A stretch of 64,000 nt of DNA from positions 62,001-126,000 of the forward strand of contig CAMXCT020001647.1 of the NCBI GenBank assembly GCA_947184155.2, read 5' to 3'. Shown here in pieces: positions 20,301 through 29,619 of the stretch. The DNA comes from Cladocopium goreaui (Eukaryota > Sar > Dinophyceae > Suessiales > Symbiodiniaceae). The notes under the pieces are model-generated. The model had not been told where the DNA came from. It ran no database searches and saw only the letters and a program-made list of their open reading frames with translations. Each line of letters opens with the position of its first letter. Within the stretch, counting starts at the first letter, position 1. The translations under genes were made by a program, and so were the position numbers.

Positions 20301-20977
20301 AGCCTGGCAAAGAAGGTGCAGTTGTAGCTCTTTTGGCTGTGGATGTTTGGTCGCGCTATGTGACAGTGGTTCCCCTCAAACGGCGCAATGCCCAGACTGT
20401 GGGACAAGCCTTGGTGAAGTTCATCAATCATGTTCGAGATGGCACAGTTGAGATAGCTTTTGACAATGAACCAGTACTTGTGGCTGGAGTGGCATTTTGC
20501 AAAGCAGCACGTGCAAAGACTGGATATACCACAATCACAACTCCCAACAAGATGTATGACAAAGGGAGGACAGGTGTTGCAGAAAGGTTTGTGCAGACAA
20601 TTCGTGAACTTCAAAAGACGCTGTTGTGCCACATCGAGGCTGAGATCAAAGCGACCATTCCCTCAGGACATGTGGTTGTACAATGGGCTGCAATGCATGC
20701 TTCATGGCTCTACAACAGGTACAATGTGCATTCGACGTACCATATCAAAGCCTGTGGGGACGACCATACAAAGGCAAGGTTGTTAGCTTTGGGCAGACAG
20801 TATTTGGTTTGGACCCAAAAGCTACCAAATACAAACCTGCTTGGAGGCGTGGTGCATGGTTGGGCAAGGACATTGCTGACCACGACCTTATCAGTACAGA
20901 TGGGCAATGCATCATCAGGACAAAAGCTGTCAGAAAGATTTCCAGTGAATGGGATGCAGAACTACTTCTGTGAATGA
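17375..20977 (+). CDS. Ty1/copia-like Gag-protease-integrase polyprotein (frameshift near its end)
   Basis: The frame is open from 17315 (GTG); the first ATG is 17375, and ATGs at 17525 and 17543 are also possible. Order: a hydrophobic N-terminus; a Gag helical domain (17700-18330); a KGKGKSK-rich tail; a CCHC knuckle (CSNCYEFGHWSREC, ~18620); an aspartic protease with LDSGSD (~18930); an integrase zinc region (H...CKFC, ~20150-20200); and a catalytic core with Asp in QCDFFF, Asp in FDNEP and Glu in GVAERF, the last two 39 residues apart. Near 20730 the conserved integrase tail (WGRPYKGKV, WLGKDIADHDL, IIRTKAVRKISSEWD) jumps to another frame and runs to TGA 20971-20973. One indel therefore breaks an otherwise complete polyprotein; the stop given here is that of the shifted frame. 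Confidence 0.88.
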   Translation: MMACLVWHAWLSVSHLSSSGNVQCRLERRRHRQRAIQIQRQLLAAVFLCGMSSAHAMEEQAQPGLQEALFQRMSSMAEAATRAAAAAEEALKRSGPGGGTTNDGLQAAPRILKSPDAFSGDDVMQFQQWKHQFTSWLCFGDNRYSDILTLLEKKEESPQWSTYNADERMLSQKLYAVLTSYLRGRCAHMVRSEATSKDGFKLWHSLNQEFMPSTRQRSLALAQALGSFPCFSKDRSALESILNYEQLVLEYEQASGSTYPKELMAATLIKCCQPRLREQIQLSISDATTYADIREKITSYERVSKAWTSDQVLKHVNDAPNYGANSGDGPTPMEVDRVEKGKGKSKHKGKGRGSSSGNEWVNAWMYGRGRGRGRANKGKGKGKSKGKNKGKKGNQKGGSSKGKKGGGRGKVAYGQCSNCYEFGHWSRECPNMVNQVGKQEPVAPNQATSSTAPAAKASNTATVRRIFQFGSPAPSSSPSSPTSPVSFNGSQVRMVLFHDPACEWTEVTDNDADQEWVMLDSGSDVSLLPARYRADSNSDEMLGSLQNCQGGSLQTTGTKRAELIAVTTEGEEVLLQHDFIVGNVTSCLVSLGQLYQGGWSIQKNEVDNSLSLRSPGNEIQIPIEFRNRSFAIRAHVRQVSDMTSRTNVAAGDNGELAVRTVVYVEDEIENASMDVWEMTTDGTPFFRTLTTNFIDPGQTWPFWPYRTTLIRKFQKDRPWTVVELSRKFQDMRNPFGMIDQFLLTIGFEDECESLTLLGVEPQTLLDLGLVVVDESGDVVFGQEEFEVTGLREEPPAAATSGNSQIPAVLPPENGGQLPDACEVEPGEEIQAVPEIVEESNVDSLTVHDGLVVTARSTVKLLRDACRWYGVSQAGSKGRMFERCKAAHETALKRSLIEAAQDQYRSLQHDAEGVSVPPQPSDRDRSLHDLTHTPYQPWCKFCVMSRAKANHHSHIPDPEGDAQREHPTIQCDFFFMEPGKEGAVVALLAVDVWSRYVTVVPLKRRNAQTVGQALVKFINHVRDGTVEIAFDNEPVLVAGVAFCKAARAKTGYTTITTPNKMYDKGRTGVAERFVQTIRELQKTLLCHIEAEIKATIPSGHVVVQWAAMHASWLYNRYNVHSTYHIKACGDDHTKARLLALGRQYLVWTQKLPNTNLLGGVVHGWARTLLTTTLSVQMGNASSGQKLSERFPVNGMQNYFCE

Positions 20978-23900
20978 CAGATGGTCCTATGGATTTCTTT
21001 GGTCTCAAGTCGAAGCAGAAAATCATTCCTCTACCGGCACCTCTTGCAGAGGAGATTGACGAGGAAGCAGAAGCGGTGCGAGACCAAGTACTTTCAGAAG
21101 GGTACTCAGCTTCTGAACCTTTGGATGCGGAAGATGCAGAGGGCAGACAAGAATTTGTGGAAGCTCAAGCTTGTGAAGATGCTGGACTTGAACATGGCTC
21201 TGATCAAGGTGGGGCCATTTCACCGGGAATGATGGCACCAGTGACGCCATTGGATGATGTGCCCAGTGATGAAGATGTGGAAATTCCGGCGGCTTCTCAC
21301 AAACATGCTTCGAGTAGTCCTCTTGCAAGTGAAGGTTTGAAAGCTCAGAAAATGGATGACGACCCTGTGCCAACACCAAAAGTCAAAGCGGCAAAGGTGG
21401 AAGGAAACATCAACTACATCGCAGAAGTTGAACTTTGCCACAACGATGAAGAGATGTTTGATGCTGACTTGGAAGATGAACTTTATCTTCACGATGAGGA
21501 AGATGATTACATTGCAGGACAGACAGAAGGAGCTGGGCCACCTCAGGTGAGTGCAGAAAAGCTTCAAGAGCTGGACAATCAGGCTGCACTGGATGAGTTG
21601 GACAAGCTTTACAGGATGGATGTGATCAAACCTGTATTTCTCAGTCCCGAGGAAGCTGGCAATTCAAACACGGTGGACACAACATTGGTGTTTGATTGGA
21701 GATACCGCAATGACAACTGGATAAGGCGATGCAGAGTGGTTGCAAGGGAGTTTAAAACAAGCAACACAGATGAGACAAGCTTTGCACCAACATCAGCCTT
21801 CTCAGCAGTGCGTATGTTGCTGATTTTTGCAATGGTCTATGGTCTTGCAGTCACAGCTTTGGACATTTCAGATGCGTTTCTCATGGTTCCACAGGTTGAG
21901 GTCATGTTTGTGGAGATTCCTCAGTGGGTGCGTGAGTTGACCCAAAGAGATGAGACCCACTGGAGATTGCTCAAATGCTTGCCTGGTCAACGCAATGCGG
22001 CTCTGCGATGGCACTTGCACTTTGCTCAGATTTGTGAGGGTGCTGGACTCAAAGCTTTTCCAGGTACACCTACAGTGATGAGGCATGGTGACCTTGACAG
22101 AAAGGTCTTCATCAATGTGCATGTGGATGATATCCTTCTGATTTGCAAACCGGAGGATGTGCCATGGTTCCAACAGACAGTTGGAGCAACTTTGAAGATG
22201 AAAGTTGATGGGCCCCATTTGCTGGCCAGTGGTGATCAAATGATGTACCTCAAGAAGCGCATTACCATGAAGGAGGATGGCATTCTCATCCAACCAAATG
22301 CCACCTACGTGCCAAAGTTGACCTCTCTTTTGAAAGTGACTGGACGCAGAAAGAAGGGATTACCCTATCATGCAACGCTGGAATCATTCAGCGCAGACCT
22401 TGCAGTCGATGCTGAAAACTTAGCTGGTGAACAAGCAGCTACATTCAGATCAGGCTTGGGATTGACCTTGTACGTTGCGATGGATCGGCCGGACATCCAA
22501 TTTGCAGTCAAGACATTGTCCTCCTATATGTCGAGACCAAGTGTCAAGGCGATGGCAGCACTGAAGCACTTGGCTTCATACCTGGATGGAACACTAGACA
22601 ATGGAGTGTTGCTACGCATGACAGAAGAGGGCAAAACAGTCAGCGATTTCTGGAATGAGGATATGCTGATCAGTGATGAGGTGACAATCCCAGATCTGCA
22701 CACCGAGAGCAAGTTCACACTGGAATCATTCAGTGATTCATCTTGGGCAGATTGCAAGGCAACTCGCCGAAGCACCTCTTCGGGAATCATCTTTTTGAAT
22801 GGATGTATTGTGATGAGTGTTTGCAGAACACAAGCTTCAGTGTCCCTTTCATCATGTGAGGCTGAGCTGTATGCAGCCAATGGGTTGATGGTTGAGAGCA
22901 TCTACCTTTACAGGCTTTGCAAGTTCTTGTGCGGTGATGGATGTGAAAACAACAGCGAAAAGGTCCAACAACGACTTTTCTTGGATTATTCTTCAGCTCT
23001 TGGCCTCATACGCCGAAGTGGGACAGGCAGATTGAAACACATTCAAATCAAGCAGTTCTTCTTGCAAAACCTCTTGCGATGTGGTATTTTCACAGTGCAC
23101 AAGGTGAACACCAAGATCAATCCTGGAGATCTGAACACCAAAAGGCTTGGAGGAGAGAGACGCAGTTTTCTGGGAAGATTGATTGGGTTGTTCGTGCCTG
23201 GTGACAAGGAGAAGAACGATGACAATGCAGTGCGTCAAATCAGGAGATTGAATCAGATGACACGAGAGCATGTGGTGAGACTGGTGCAGATGGCTGGCAT
23301 CACAATGAACATGTGTATGCAGCTGAAAGGATGTGGAAATGATGGTAGCACAGACGACAACGTTGATGACTTTCAGATGGTGTGGTGGACAGTAGTTGAA
23401 TCTACACTTGGATGGTTGCTGGCAATGCTTCACCTCATCTCCACGGTATGCATCTGGACTCTCTTTCTCATGGTGCAGTTGGCAGGTATCTGTACACTTT
23501 TGGCTTCAGTGATTTTGATGATTGGTGGACCATTGATTTGGAGAAACCTTCGAGCTCTACAAGGATTTACAACACGCAATGCTCCAGGTCTCATGGGTTT
23601 TCGCTACAGGTGGTTCATTCGACCGAGTCTGTGGGTTTCTTGGTGGATGCTGCGAAATGAAATCACCTACCTCCATGCTCGTTTTCGGGCTGCAGGTCAA
23701 CATGGTGACATGATGGTTGACATCGAGAATGTTTTCCAAGCTATTGATGAATACTTGACAGGTGGACAGACTTTGATCGGTGCAGCAGCAGATTTGGTGC
23801 ACAATGAGGAACCGCTGGAAGAAGCTCAAGACGAGCCAATGGCGGAACCTTTTGGACCAGATGATGACATTGCTGAGCTGGCATATCAACATGCCAGGCA

Positions 23901-24282
23901 ATTGAATGGCCACACAGTCGACAGAACAGTCACTGAAACAATGGCAGATGAACAGCGAGATCGAGAAGTTGAAGCAGATGGTGAAGATGAAGATGAAAAC
24001 ATGGACGAGACTCCTAGAGGACGTCGAAGACGATATTTGCAGAGCAGTATGTCTGAAGTCAGTGATCCGGATGAGTGGGCAGAAGTGCATTACGGCTCAC
24101 GTGACCAATGGGATCACGAACGTATGGTTGCCTTCTCAAATGCCAACCAGTTGCGGCTCAGGCGTGCCTATCAGATCCTTCAACAGAGAAGACAGGATGC
24201 AGAGGCAGCAGCGAACTGGGAAGAGGCATCACACTACAGCCGAGCAATGGCAGAAGTTCGATCACTGATGGATTTGGCATAA
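20974..24282 (+). CDS. Ty1/copia-like reverse transcriptase-RNase H with a long membrane-type C-terminal extension
   Basis: A 1102-codon frame. Its ATG follows directly the TGA of the integrase tail in the same phase, so the junction is one in-frame stop. Residues 1-235 are an acidic linker. RT follows: FDWRYRND, RRCRVVAREF, TALDISDAFL, LPGQRNAALRWH, and the catalytic HVDD (residues 383-386, His instead of the usual Tyr). RNase H has FSDSSWADCKATRRSTSSG (~586), SSCEAELYA (~627), a DYSSALGL segment and KHIQIKQFFLQ. After RNase H the protein continues for ~350 residues. There are two or three hydrophobic segments (~805-860, Trp/Leu-rich), an Arg-rich patch, an acidic stretch and a charged helical tail ending at TAA 24280. 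That extension is unusual for copia Pol. The frame is uninterrupted. Confidence 0.9.
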   Translation: MTDGPMDFFGLKSKQKIIPLPAPLAEEIDEEAEAVRDQVLSEGYSASEPLDAEDAEGRQEFVEAQACEDAGLEHGSDQGGAISPGMMAPVTPLDDVPSDEDVEIPAASHKHASSSPLASEGLKAQKMDDDPVPTPKVKAAKVEGNINYIAEVELCHNDEEMFDADLEDELYLHDEEDDYIAGQTEGAGPPQVSAEKLQELDNQAALDELDKLYRMDVIKPVFLSPEEAGNSNTVDTTLVFDWRYRNDNWIRRCRVVAREFKTSNTDETSFAPTSAFSAVRMLLIFAMVYGLAVTALDISDAFLMVPQVEVMFVEIPQWVRELTQRDETHWRLLKCLPGQRNAALRWHLHFAQICEGAGLKAFPGTPTVMRHGDLDRKVFINVHVDDILLICKPEDVPWFQQTVGATLKMKVDGPHLLASGDQMMYLKKRITMKEDGILIQPNATYVPKLTSLLKVTGRRKKGLPYHATLESFSADLAVDAENLAGEQAATFRSGLGLTLYVAMDRPDIQFAVKTLSSYMSRPSVKAMAALKHLASYLDGTLDNGVLLRMTEEGKTVSDFWNEDMLISDEVTIPDLHTESKFTLESFSDSSWADCKATRRSTSSGIIFLNGCIVMSVCRTQASVSLSSCEAELYAANGLMVESIYLYRLCKFLCGDGCENNSEKVQQRLFLDYSSALGLIRRSGTGRLKHIQIKQFFLQNLLRCGIFTVHKVNTKINPGDLNTKRLGGERRSFLGRLIGLFVPGDKEKNDDNAVRQIRRLNQMTREHVVRLVQMAGITMNMCMQLKGCGNDGSTDDNVDDFQMVWWTVVESTLGWLLAMLHLISTVCIWTLFLMVQLAGICTLLASVILMIGGPLIWRNLRALQGFTTRNAPGLMGFRYRWFIRPSLWVSWWMLRNEITYLHARFRAAGQHGDMMVDIENVFQAIDEYLTGGQTLIGAAADLVHNEEPLEEAQDEPMAEPFGPDDDIAELAYQHARQLNGHTVDRTVTETMADEQRDREVEADGEDEDENMDETPRGRRRRYLQSSMSEVSDPDEWAEVHYGSRDQWDHERMVAFSNANQLRLRRAYQILQQRRQDAEAAANWEEASHYSRAMAEVRSLMDLA

Positions 24283-24513
24283 GAATTTGAAACAGCTGGA
24301 TGATGCCTGTGGTGAGGAATCAATGCACGAGGCCTCAGGTATGTGGAAACACACCAGCTGACTTTGCGTTCCAAAGTGAGAGACGGCTAGCTAATTTACC
24401 TCATGACCACTTTTTCTGGAACCCAAATTAATGAAAGCACAGATGGCCTTGTAACTGGCCAAAACTGGTGAGATGGCTTCACATCTTGAAAAGATGCAAA
24501 GCCAAGGTGGGGT
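24283..24513 (+). other. 3' untranslated part and polypurine tract of the copia-like element
   Basis: Non-coding DNA between the Pol stop and the 3' LTR. AAGGTGGGG at 24504-24512, just before the LTR, is a plausible polypurine tract priming plus-strand DNA. Confidence 0.55.
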
Positions 24514-24693
24514 GTCAAATTTACTCCATCGTACTCATGCATGCGGTAGGCTCCAGGTGGATTGAGGTGATACAGAGAAGATTAGCATGGCCATGGATGA
24601 CACGCGCATGGAACTCAATGCACGTTGTGCCCAAACAGTGGCTCAAAGAAGCGTGGTGAAAACAGACGCTTAGTGCTCCGCCAGATTTTCTCA
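24514..24693 (+). mobile_element. 3' LTR of copia-like element
   Basis: 180 bp matching the 5' LTR almost perfectly. The near identity implies a recent insertion, although the polyprotein already has a frameshift. It includes the second U6-like segment (24569-24605). Confidence 0.88.
24569..24605 (+). ncRNA. U6 snRNA-derived segment inside the 3' LTR
   Basis: Same sequence and same offset (55 bp into the LTR) as at 15966-16002, with the same missing apical loop. Confidence 0.8.
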
Positions 24694-24725
24694 AAATTCA
24701 AACCGATTTGCAGTACCGTTTGGAA
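24694..24725. repeat. Right target-site duplication (32 bp)
   Basis: Exact copy of 15879-15910, immediately after the 3' LTR. Confidence 0.85.
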
Positions 24726-27157
24726 ACCACAGCGGGGTTTGTATGGCAAATGTACGATTTCAAAATGTATGAAACCGATCCTCAAATTTGATTTGTTCCC
24801 TTTCATGCAATCGCATGGGGTTGATCACTGGGGGACATGAACATGATTTGTTTGCATTTTTTTTGCAAACAAATAGGTGGTTTGTTTTGGGAACCATTCA
24901 CCAATGTGACCAGAATCATGCAGCAGTGCGTTCCACAAATTGCCGTTTAAGTGGTGTGCGTTGGGTTCAAGGAAATGTTTTTTTTTGATTGTCGAACTTT
25001 GCCATGTGACTGCAAAACAAACGTTGTTTGCCCTGAAACAAACATTGATTTTGCAAATGGTGCTGCAGATATCGGATAGCAATGTTTTCCTTCAAACGCA
25101 TCCCACAAGGTGAACCAAATTTGACAAATACAATACCATACAACATGCACTGGCTGCAATGGTACATTGGCAATTGTTTGCAACATATTTGCGCTCACGG
25201 GCTAGCCCGTTTTTTTTTCCATGCAACCTTCGAACGACTCGGGCTCAGCATTGAATGTGGTTCAAAAACAACATTGAATATTTATGTACTGTCAGTTGCG
25301 ACTTGTGGTTTCCTTTATGGATAACCTTTCAACCATATGTGTTTTTTCTCATGCAAGGATAACATTTTATATTGTCAACAACGCAATATATAAACCAATT
25401 TTCGTTCACACGTCACACTGTTTGATTGGTTGCAGTATCACACTTTTCTCATCTTTCATTGTCCTAGGGCTCAAAGCATGTATCGTTGCTTTTTGGCAGG
25501 TTGAGTTGTGCAAATTGACAGACAATAAGGTATTGTAATGTATTATATATACACTGTGTTTATACACTCTTTTATTCTTCCCATATTTTGCATTTTGTTC
25601 GCTTGCGCCAAGGTTCATCCAACAAACGGCGCGGGAACAGCTGTGATGAAGGCCATGGATCACACGGTCAAAAGGATAGTTTTGGATCCTGGTCGAAAAC
25701 ACATTGTGTGAGTGTCATTCGGATAGTCGGATAGTTGTCAATGATTTTGCATGACACTCACACTTACGTTTTTTGCATTTTTTTTATGGGCAGGTGGACT
25801 TGAAGTGTGAAACTGCTTGCCCTGCAGCGTGGCCAGCCTCCTACATCATATTGGATCAGAACCTTGTTCGAATGGCAAAGTCAGTTTTTTGCTAATCTTT
25901 TCATGTACATGCTGCATCATTTGCCACATAATTTCATGTGATTTTCATTGATTTTCATATGTCAGCGCATGTTCGGCATATTTGTTGGCGTCATTATGCC
26001 CATGATGCTACTGGACTTATTCTGTTTGCATGTGCTTCAGGTGTTCGTGGATAGAATTCCGATCTCTTTTCTTGGGCAGGGTCTGGGCATGGCTGCTGTC
26101 GGGACACCTCGCAATCGGTCATTCAATGGTTCAAATTCCAAGGAGAAGGCGGCAAGAGCAAGATGGCAACCCGTGGCACAGATTGAGTCAAAAGTTGGAG
26201 CAAGTCTTGGCGCAGGTATGGGGTGACCGGTAGTGTGAAGAAACACTTAGGCAATTTATGGCAATTTCAATGCAATTTCAATTGTCAGTTGGTGTGCTCT
26301 TTGGTTCGATGCATTTAAAAAGCGTCTCTGTGCATTGTGCCGACCATGATGACCATGTATTTCCACGTGAAGGACAGAAGTCAGACCCAGTGAAAAGAAG
26401 TGCACTGGCTCGTCACACGCACGCAAACTCTTGAGTTTCGAGAAGAAAAAAGGTCCTGTTCCGGCTTGTGTGAGTTGATGAGTTCGATGGCTCGCTTGCT
26501 ACATCGCTCAGGTGTTTGCCTGTGTATTTGCATTTGTTCAGTGTATTGGTTTGTTGATTAAATTTGCCATCAAAAAGAGATCATGTGAACAGTCTTGGTT
26601 TTTGATGTTTTTTGTAGCTGTTACATTTTACACTGAGCCGCAGTATTTTTGGATCTCGCAGTGCAGCACATAGAGCTGCGTGGTTGTTTTTGAGTCAATT
26701 CAAACAATGACAACCTTTGAGAATTCGCTTGTCATGCACCAAATTAGAAGGAACACACAGAACAGATTCGACTGATTTCGACTGTATAGTTTGACTATGT
26801 TTGACTAGTTGTGGATTCACGACGTTCTCATTGAAACTCCAGAAGACTTAATGACGTGTGCTGTTTATGTTGCCGATTCGCTGGGGCTGAAAAAACACAC
26901 AGTGCGCACATTTCTTGTTGAATGATTTTGATGTTTGACCGTACGCAACCACCGCAACACAACCAATCAACCAACTGTATCAAAAGAATTCAAAGGATGT
27001 TGATTGGTTTCATTAGTTACATTAGTTGATGTTTAAACGATTTAAGCGCTTCAATTTGGCTGAAGCGGCGCACCAATGATTTGATGGGCATCATTGTCAG
27101 GTCAGGTCTCAGACGGTGAGCAAATTTGTTTTCATGTACACGAGACTATTCTACTCA
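24726..27157. other. Non-coding region with possible short exons
   Basis: About 2.4 kb with no long gene. Two stretches (25612-25708 and 25795-25880) read without stops and are bracketed by AG|G and G|TGAG-like junctions with T-rich sequence before the second. They could be small exons (VHPTNGAGTAVMKAMDH; VDLKCETACPAAWP), but match no family I know. A third stretch (25970-26230) is also open. A perfect 14-bp palindrome followed by nine T lies at 25197-25220. Confidence 0.3.
25197..25220 (+). other. Palindrome followed by a T9 run
   Basis: ACGGGCTAGCCCGT can form a perfect stem and is followed at once by nine T. This resembles a hairpin plus RNA polymerase III-type terminator, but no RNA gene was recognised upstream. 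Confidence 0.4.
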
Positions 27158-27250
27158 TACAATCATATCACATCATATCACATCATATCATATCATATCA
27201 CATTATATCATATCCATACGTAACCACACATGATATATACACACACACAC
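27158..27250. repeat. ATATCACATC-type and AC microsatellites
   Basis: Ten-base and five-base variants of CATATCA, about seven copies to ~27212, followed by an (AC)n run near 27238-27252. Confidence 0.8.
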
Positions 27251-27382
27251 ACCCTGTGTCGGAATCCAAACAAGAATTGGGACACTCCTTTCCCTGCAAG
27301 GTCCCAAGAGCCAAGCATAGCGGGAATGCTGAGCTGTAGAAAGTCATTGGAGTCATTGGCCATGAAGTGTGGCAGAGCGAAC

Positions 27383-28118
27383 CATGGTCCACCTCCGCTT
27401 GGCCAGCCGGGCAGAGATCACTCTGGCAGTTGCTGAGCTTCACAAAGCAGCAAAGTGCTCAAAGCGCTCAGCAAAATCTTCAAAACAAAAAACATATCAT
27501 AGACTCTCTGAGAGAGTCTATAAAAATTGTGATAGACGTGAGTGCTCACGTCTTGCAAAAGGCATTGTTTGGAGACCAGAGCAGAGGTTGGGTTTTGAAG
27601 ATTTTCAAGAGGAGACTTCCGTGACCCTTCAAGCACTTCAAGCATTGAAGAAGATATTGCGCAGTCTGTCGGCGACTACTCCTCGTCAGCTCTCGTTGAT
27701 CGTGTGGTCTGTGGCACAGTTGAATCAATCATTGAATCAATCATTGATCAACGAGAGTCAATTGAATCAATCAAGCTCAACGAACTCAACACAGTTGAAT
27801 CTGTGTGAGCTTAGATCTCTCAGATCTGGCTTGGAAGCTCAACACATCTTAGATCTGTTCGCAGAAGTGCAGTGCAGGGTCATGGAGCTGGACATGCAGG
27901 GCACGTCGATGGTGATGTGGTCTTTGGCTTTGCTGTCGTCAACCTTCCCGTCAGTGGTTCCGTCAACGCAGCCCCTCTTCGATCTCTTGGCGACTTGCGC
28001 TTCTACCAAATTGCCAGAGTTCAGCACGCAAGGTATAGCAAATATGCTTTGGTCCTGTGCAGTGCTTGACAAGGACCCTTTTCTTGCTTGGAACATAGCA
28101 ATCATTAGCATAATTTAG
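27383..28118 (+). CDS. Octotricopeptide/RAP-type RNA-binding protein fragment
   Basis: The open frame begins upstream at a GTG; the first ATG in frame is 27383. Three segments match the helical-repeat signature with a central LW/VW-A: TPRQLSLIVWSVAQL (~27685), MQGTSMVMWSLALL (~27895) and TQGIANMLWSCAVL (~28030). These repeats are known from organelle RNA-binding proteins of algae and alveolates. About 40 residues of NQSLNQS low complexity sit between the first two, and two short palindromes (27499-27521 and 27535-27552) lie in the N-terminal part, so insertions may have expanded it. No RAP domain is seen. It is probably one exon or a relic of a longer nuclear gene; organelle RNA processing is inferred from the family. 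Confidence 0.5.
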
Positions 28119-28679
28119 CATATATTGAGTCAGGCCACGAGTGAAGACAGACAGGCTTCAAGAACGATCCTAAGACTTCCTAAGGATTACTAGCATTTGC
28201 ATCGATTTGCATTGATTTGCTGGAAGGACCCGATGCCATTGATGCTGGCCGTCCAGCAGAAGCCTGCTGTATCGCTTGTCAAGACCTCAGGGCAGCGGAC
28301 GATAGAAAAAAGACCCAACCCGCTGTAATGTTGGATGCTGATTGGTGTGTAGTAACATGTAGTAACTGTAGTACCCCCTCGAACCAATCGAGGGGTCCCT
28401 ATGATGCATGTCTGGTGGGACCAGGCGGGGGAAACAAAGGGTCATGAATGTAAGCAAACATTTTAATTCGTCTGACTTCACTTTCAATTGATTGTTCTCC
28501 AAGCAATTCATACAGCTCAGTAAACCCAAGCAATGATTTTATTTTAGAGCTAACGCTCATCGTCGGCTCCGCCGGATTACTTGACCCTCGATGTCATCGC
28601 AGGGTGGCCTTGAAACCTATTGAATGAGGACCTGCTGCTTCAGAATGCTTTTTTGAACATATTCATGGATGTGTAAAAA
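28119..28679. other. Spacer
   Basis: About 560 bp without a gene. It has a short GC hairpin at 28374-28398 (CCCCTCGAACCAATCGAGGGG) and little else. Confidence 0.4.
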
Positions 28680-29180
28680 ACTTCGGTGATATCCCCAACA
28701 GCCGCAACGTTCTATTTTTACAAATTTTTCTGAAGCGTGCTGCGAAGCCAAGCGCTGAAAACACCTCAGCGTGCTCCAAAGCCTCCCAGACCTTCTCTGG
28801 AACCTTCTCCGGAACGTTGAACCTGACCTGGCTCTGCACCAAAGCCTCCCGGAACCTTCTCCGGAACCTTCTCCGGAATCCTGTTGAACCTAACCTGGCT
28901 CTGCACCAAAGCCTCCCAGGCCTTCTCCGGACCCTTTTACGGACCCCGTTGAACCTCACTTGGTTTTGCACCAAGGCTTCCTGGAACCTTCTCCGGGACC
29001 TTCTCCGGATCCCTGTTGAACCTGACCCGGCTCTGCACCAAAGCCTCCCAGAACCTTCTCCAGAACCTTCTCCGGAACCCTGACCTGGCTCTGCACCAAA
29101 GCCTCCCAGACCTTCACCGGAACCTTCCCCGGAACCCTGTTGAGCCTGACCTGGCTCTGCACCAAAGCCTCCCGGAAGTA
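28680..29180. repeat. Dispersed repeat with 66-72-bp tandem core (TCCGGAACCTTC)
   Basis: A ~95-bp left part (from ACTTCGGTGATATCCCC) is followed by about six units built from CTTCTCCGGAACC, TGTTGAACCTGACC and GGCTCTGCACCAAAGCCTCC. The same left part and two to three units recur at 51978-52290. Minus-strand frames rich in GEGSGEG are an artefact of the array. Confidence 0.85.
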
Positions 29181-29619
29181 GAATACAAAACAAAACAGTA
29201 GCAAAGGAGTGGTACCTTTTCGGGTACTAGCAGGAAAAAATCACGAAGGTCCTCTTGGGAAAAAAGGGTCTGAGAAAAAATAGCACAATAGAGCAGCACC
29301 ATCATGACCCAACAAAGGGTACGAATTCATTCTCGGAGATTTGGCGCAATAAAGCACCACCGCTAGTTATCGAAGGAAGTTTAGAAGTCAAACTTCCGAC
29401 AATATGGACAGATGAAAAGCAGAGCAGGGCAGAGGCAGAGGCAGAGAGAAGAGAAAGATCAGAAGAGAGAAGAGTAGAAGAGAAAGAGTAAGAAGAAAGA
29501 AGATGGAGATGCGCGAAAAGGTAGGAAAGTCGCGATTCACTGTGTTTTTCCAATGGGTTGTGGCTCCGGAGGGTTCGCTAAAGCGGCAGGTGCGGAGCCA
29601 GCTGGCCAGAGGAGAGATG

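Noticed and set aside
23557-24090. Minus-strand 177-codon ORF inside the copia Pol
   Set aside because: Shadow of the plus-strand coding frame, which carries the RT and RNase H motifs.
28663-29193. GEGSGEGLGGFGAEPGQ protein (minus)
   Set aside because: Translation of the TCCGGAACCTTC repeat; several phases are open and the pattern is nucleotide-level.
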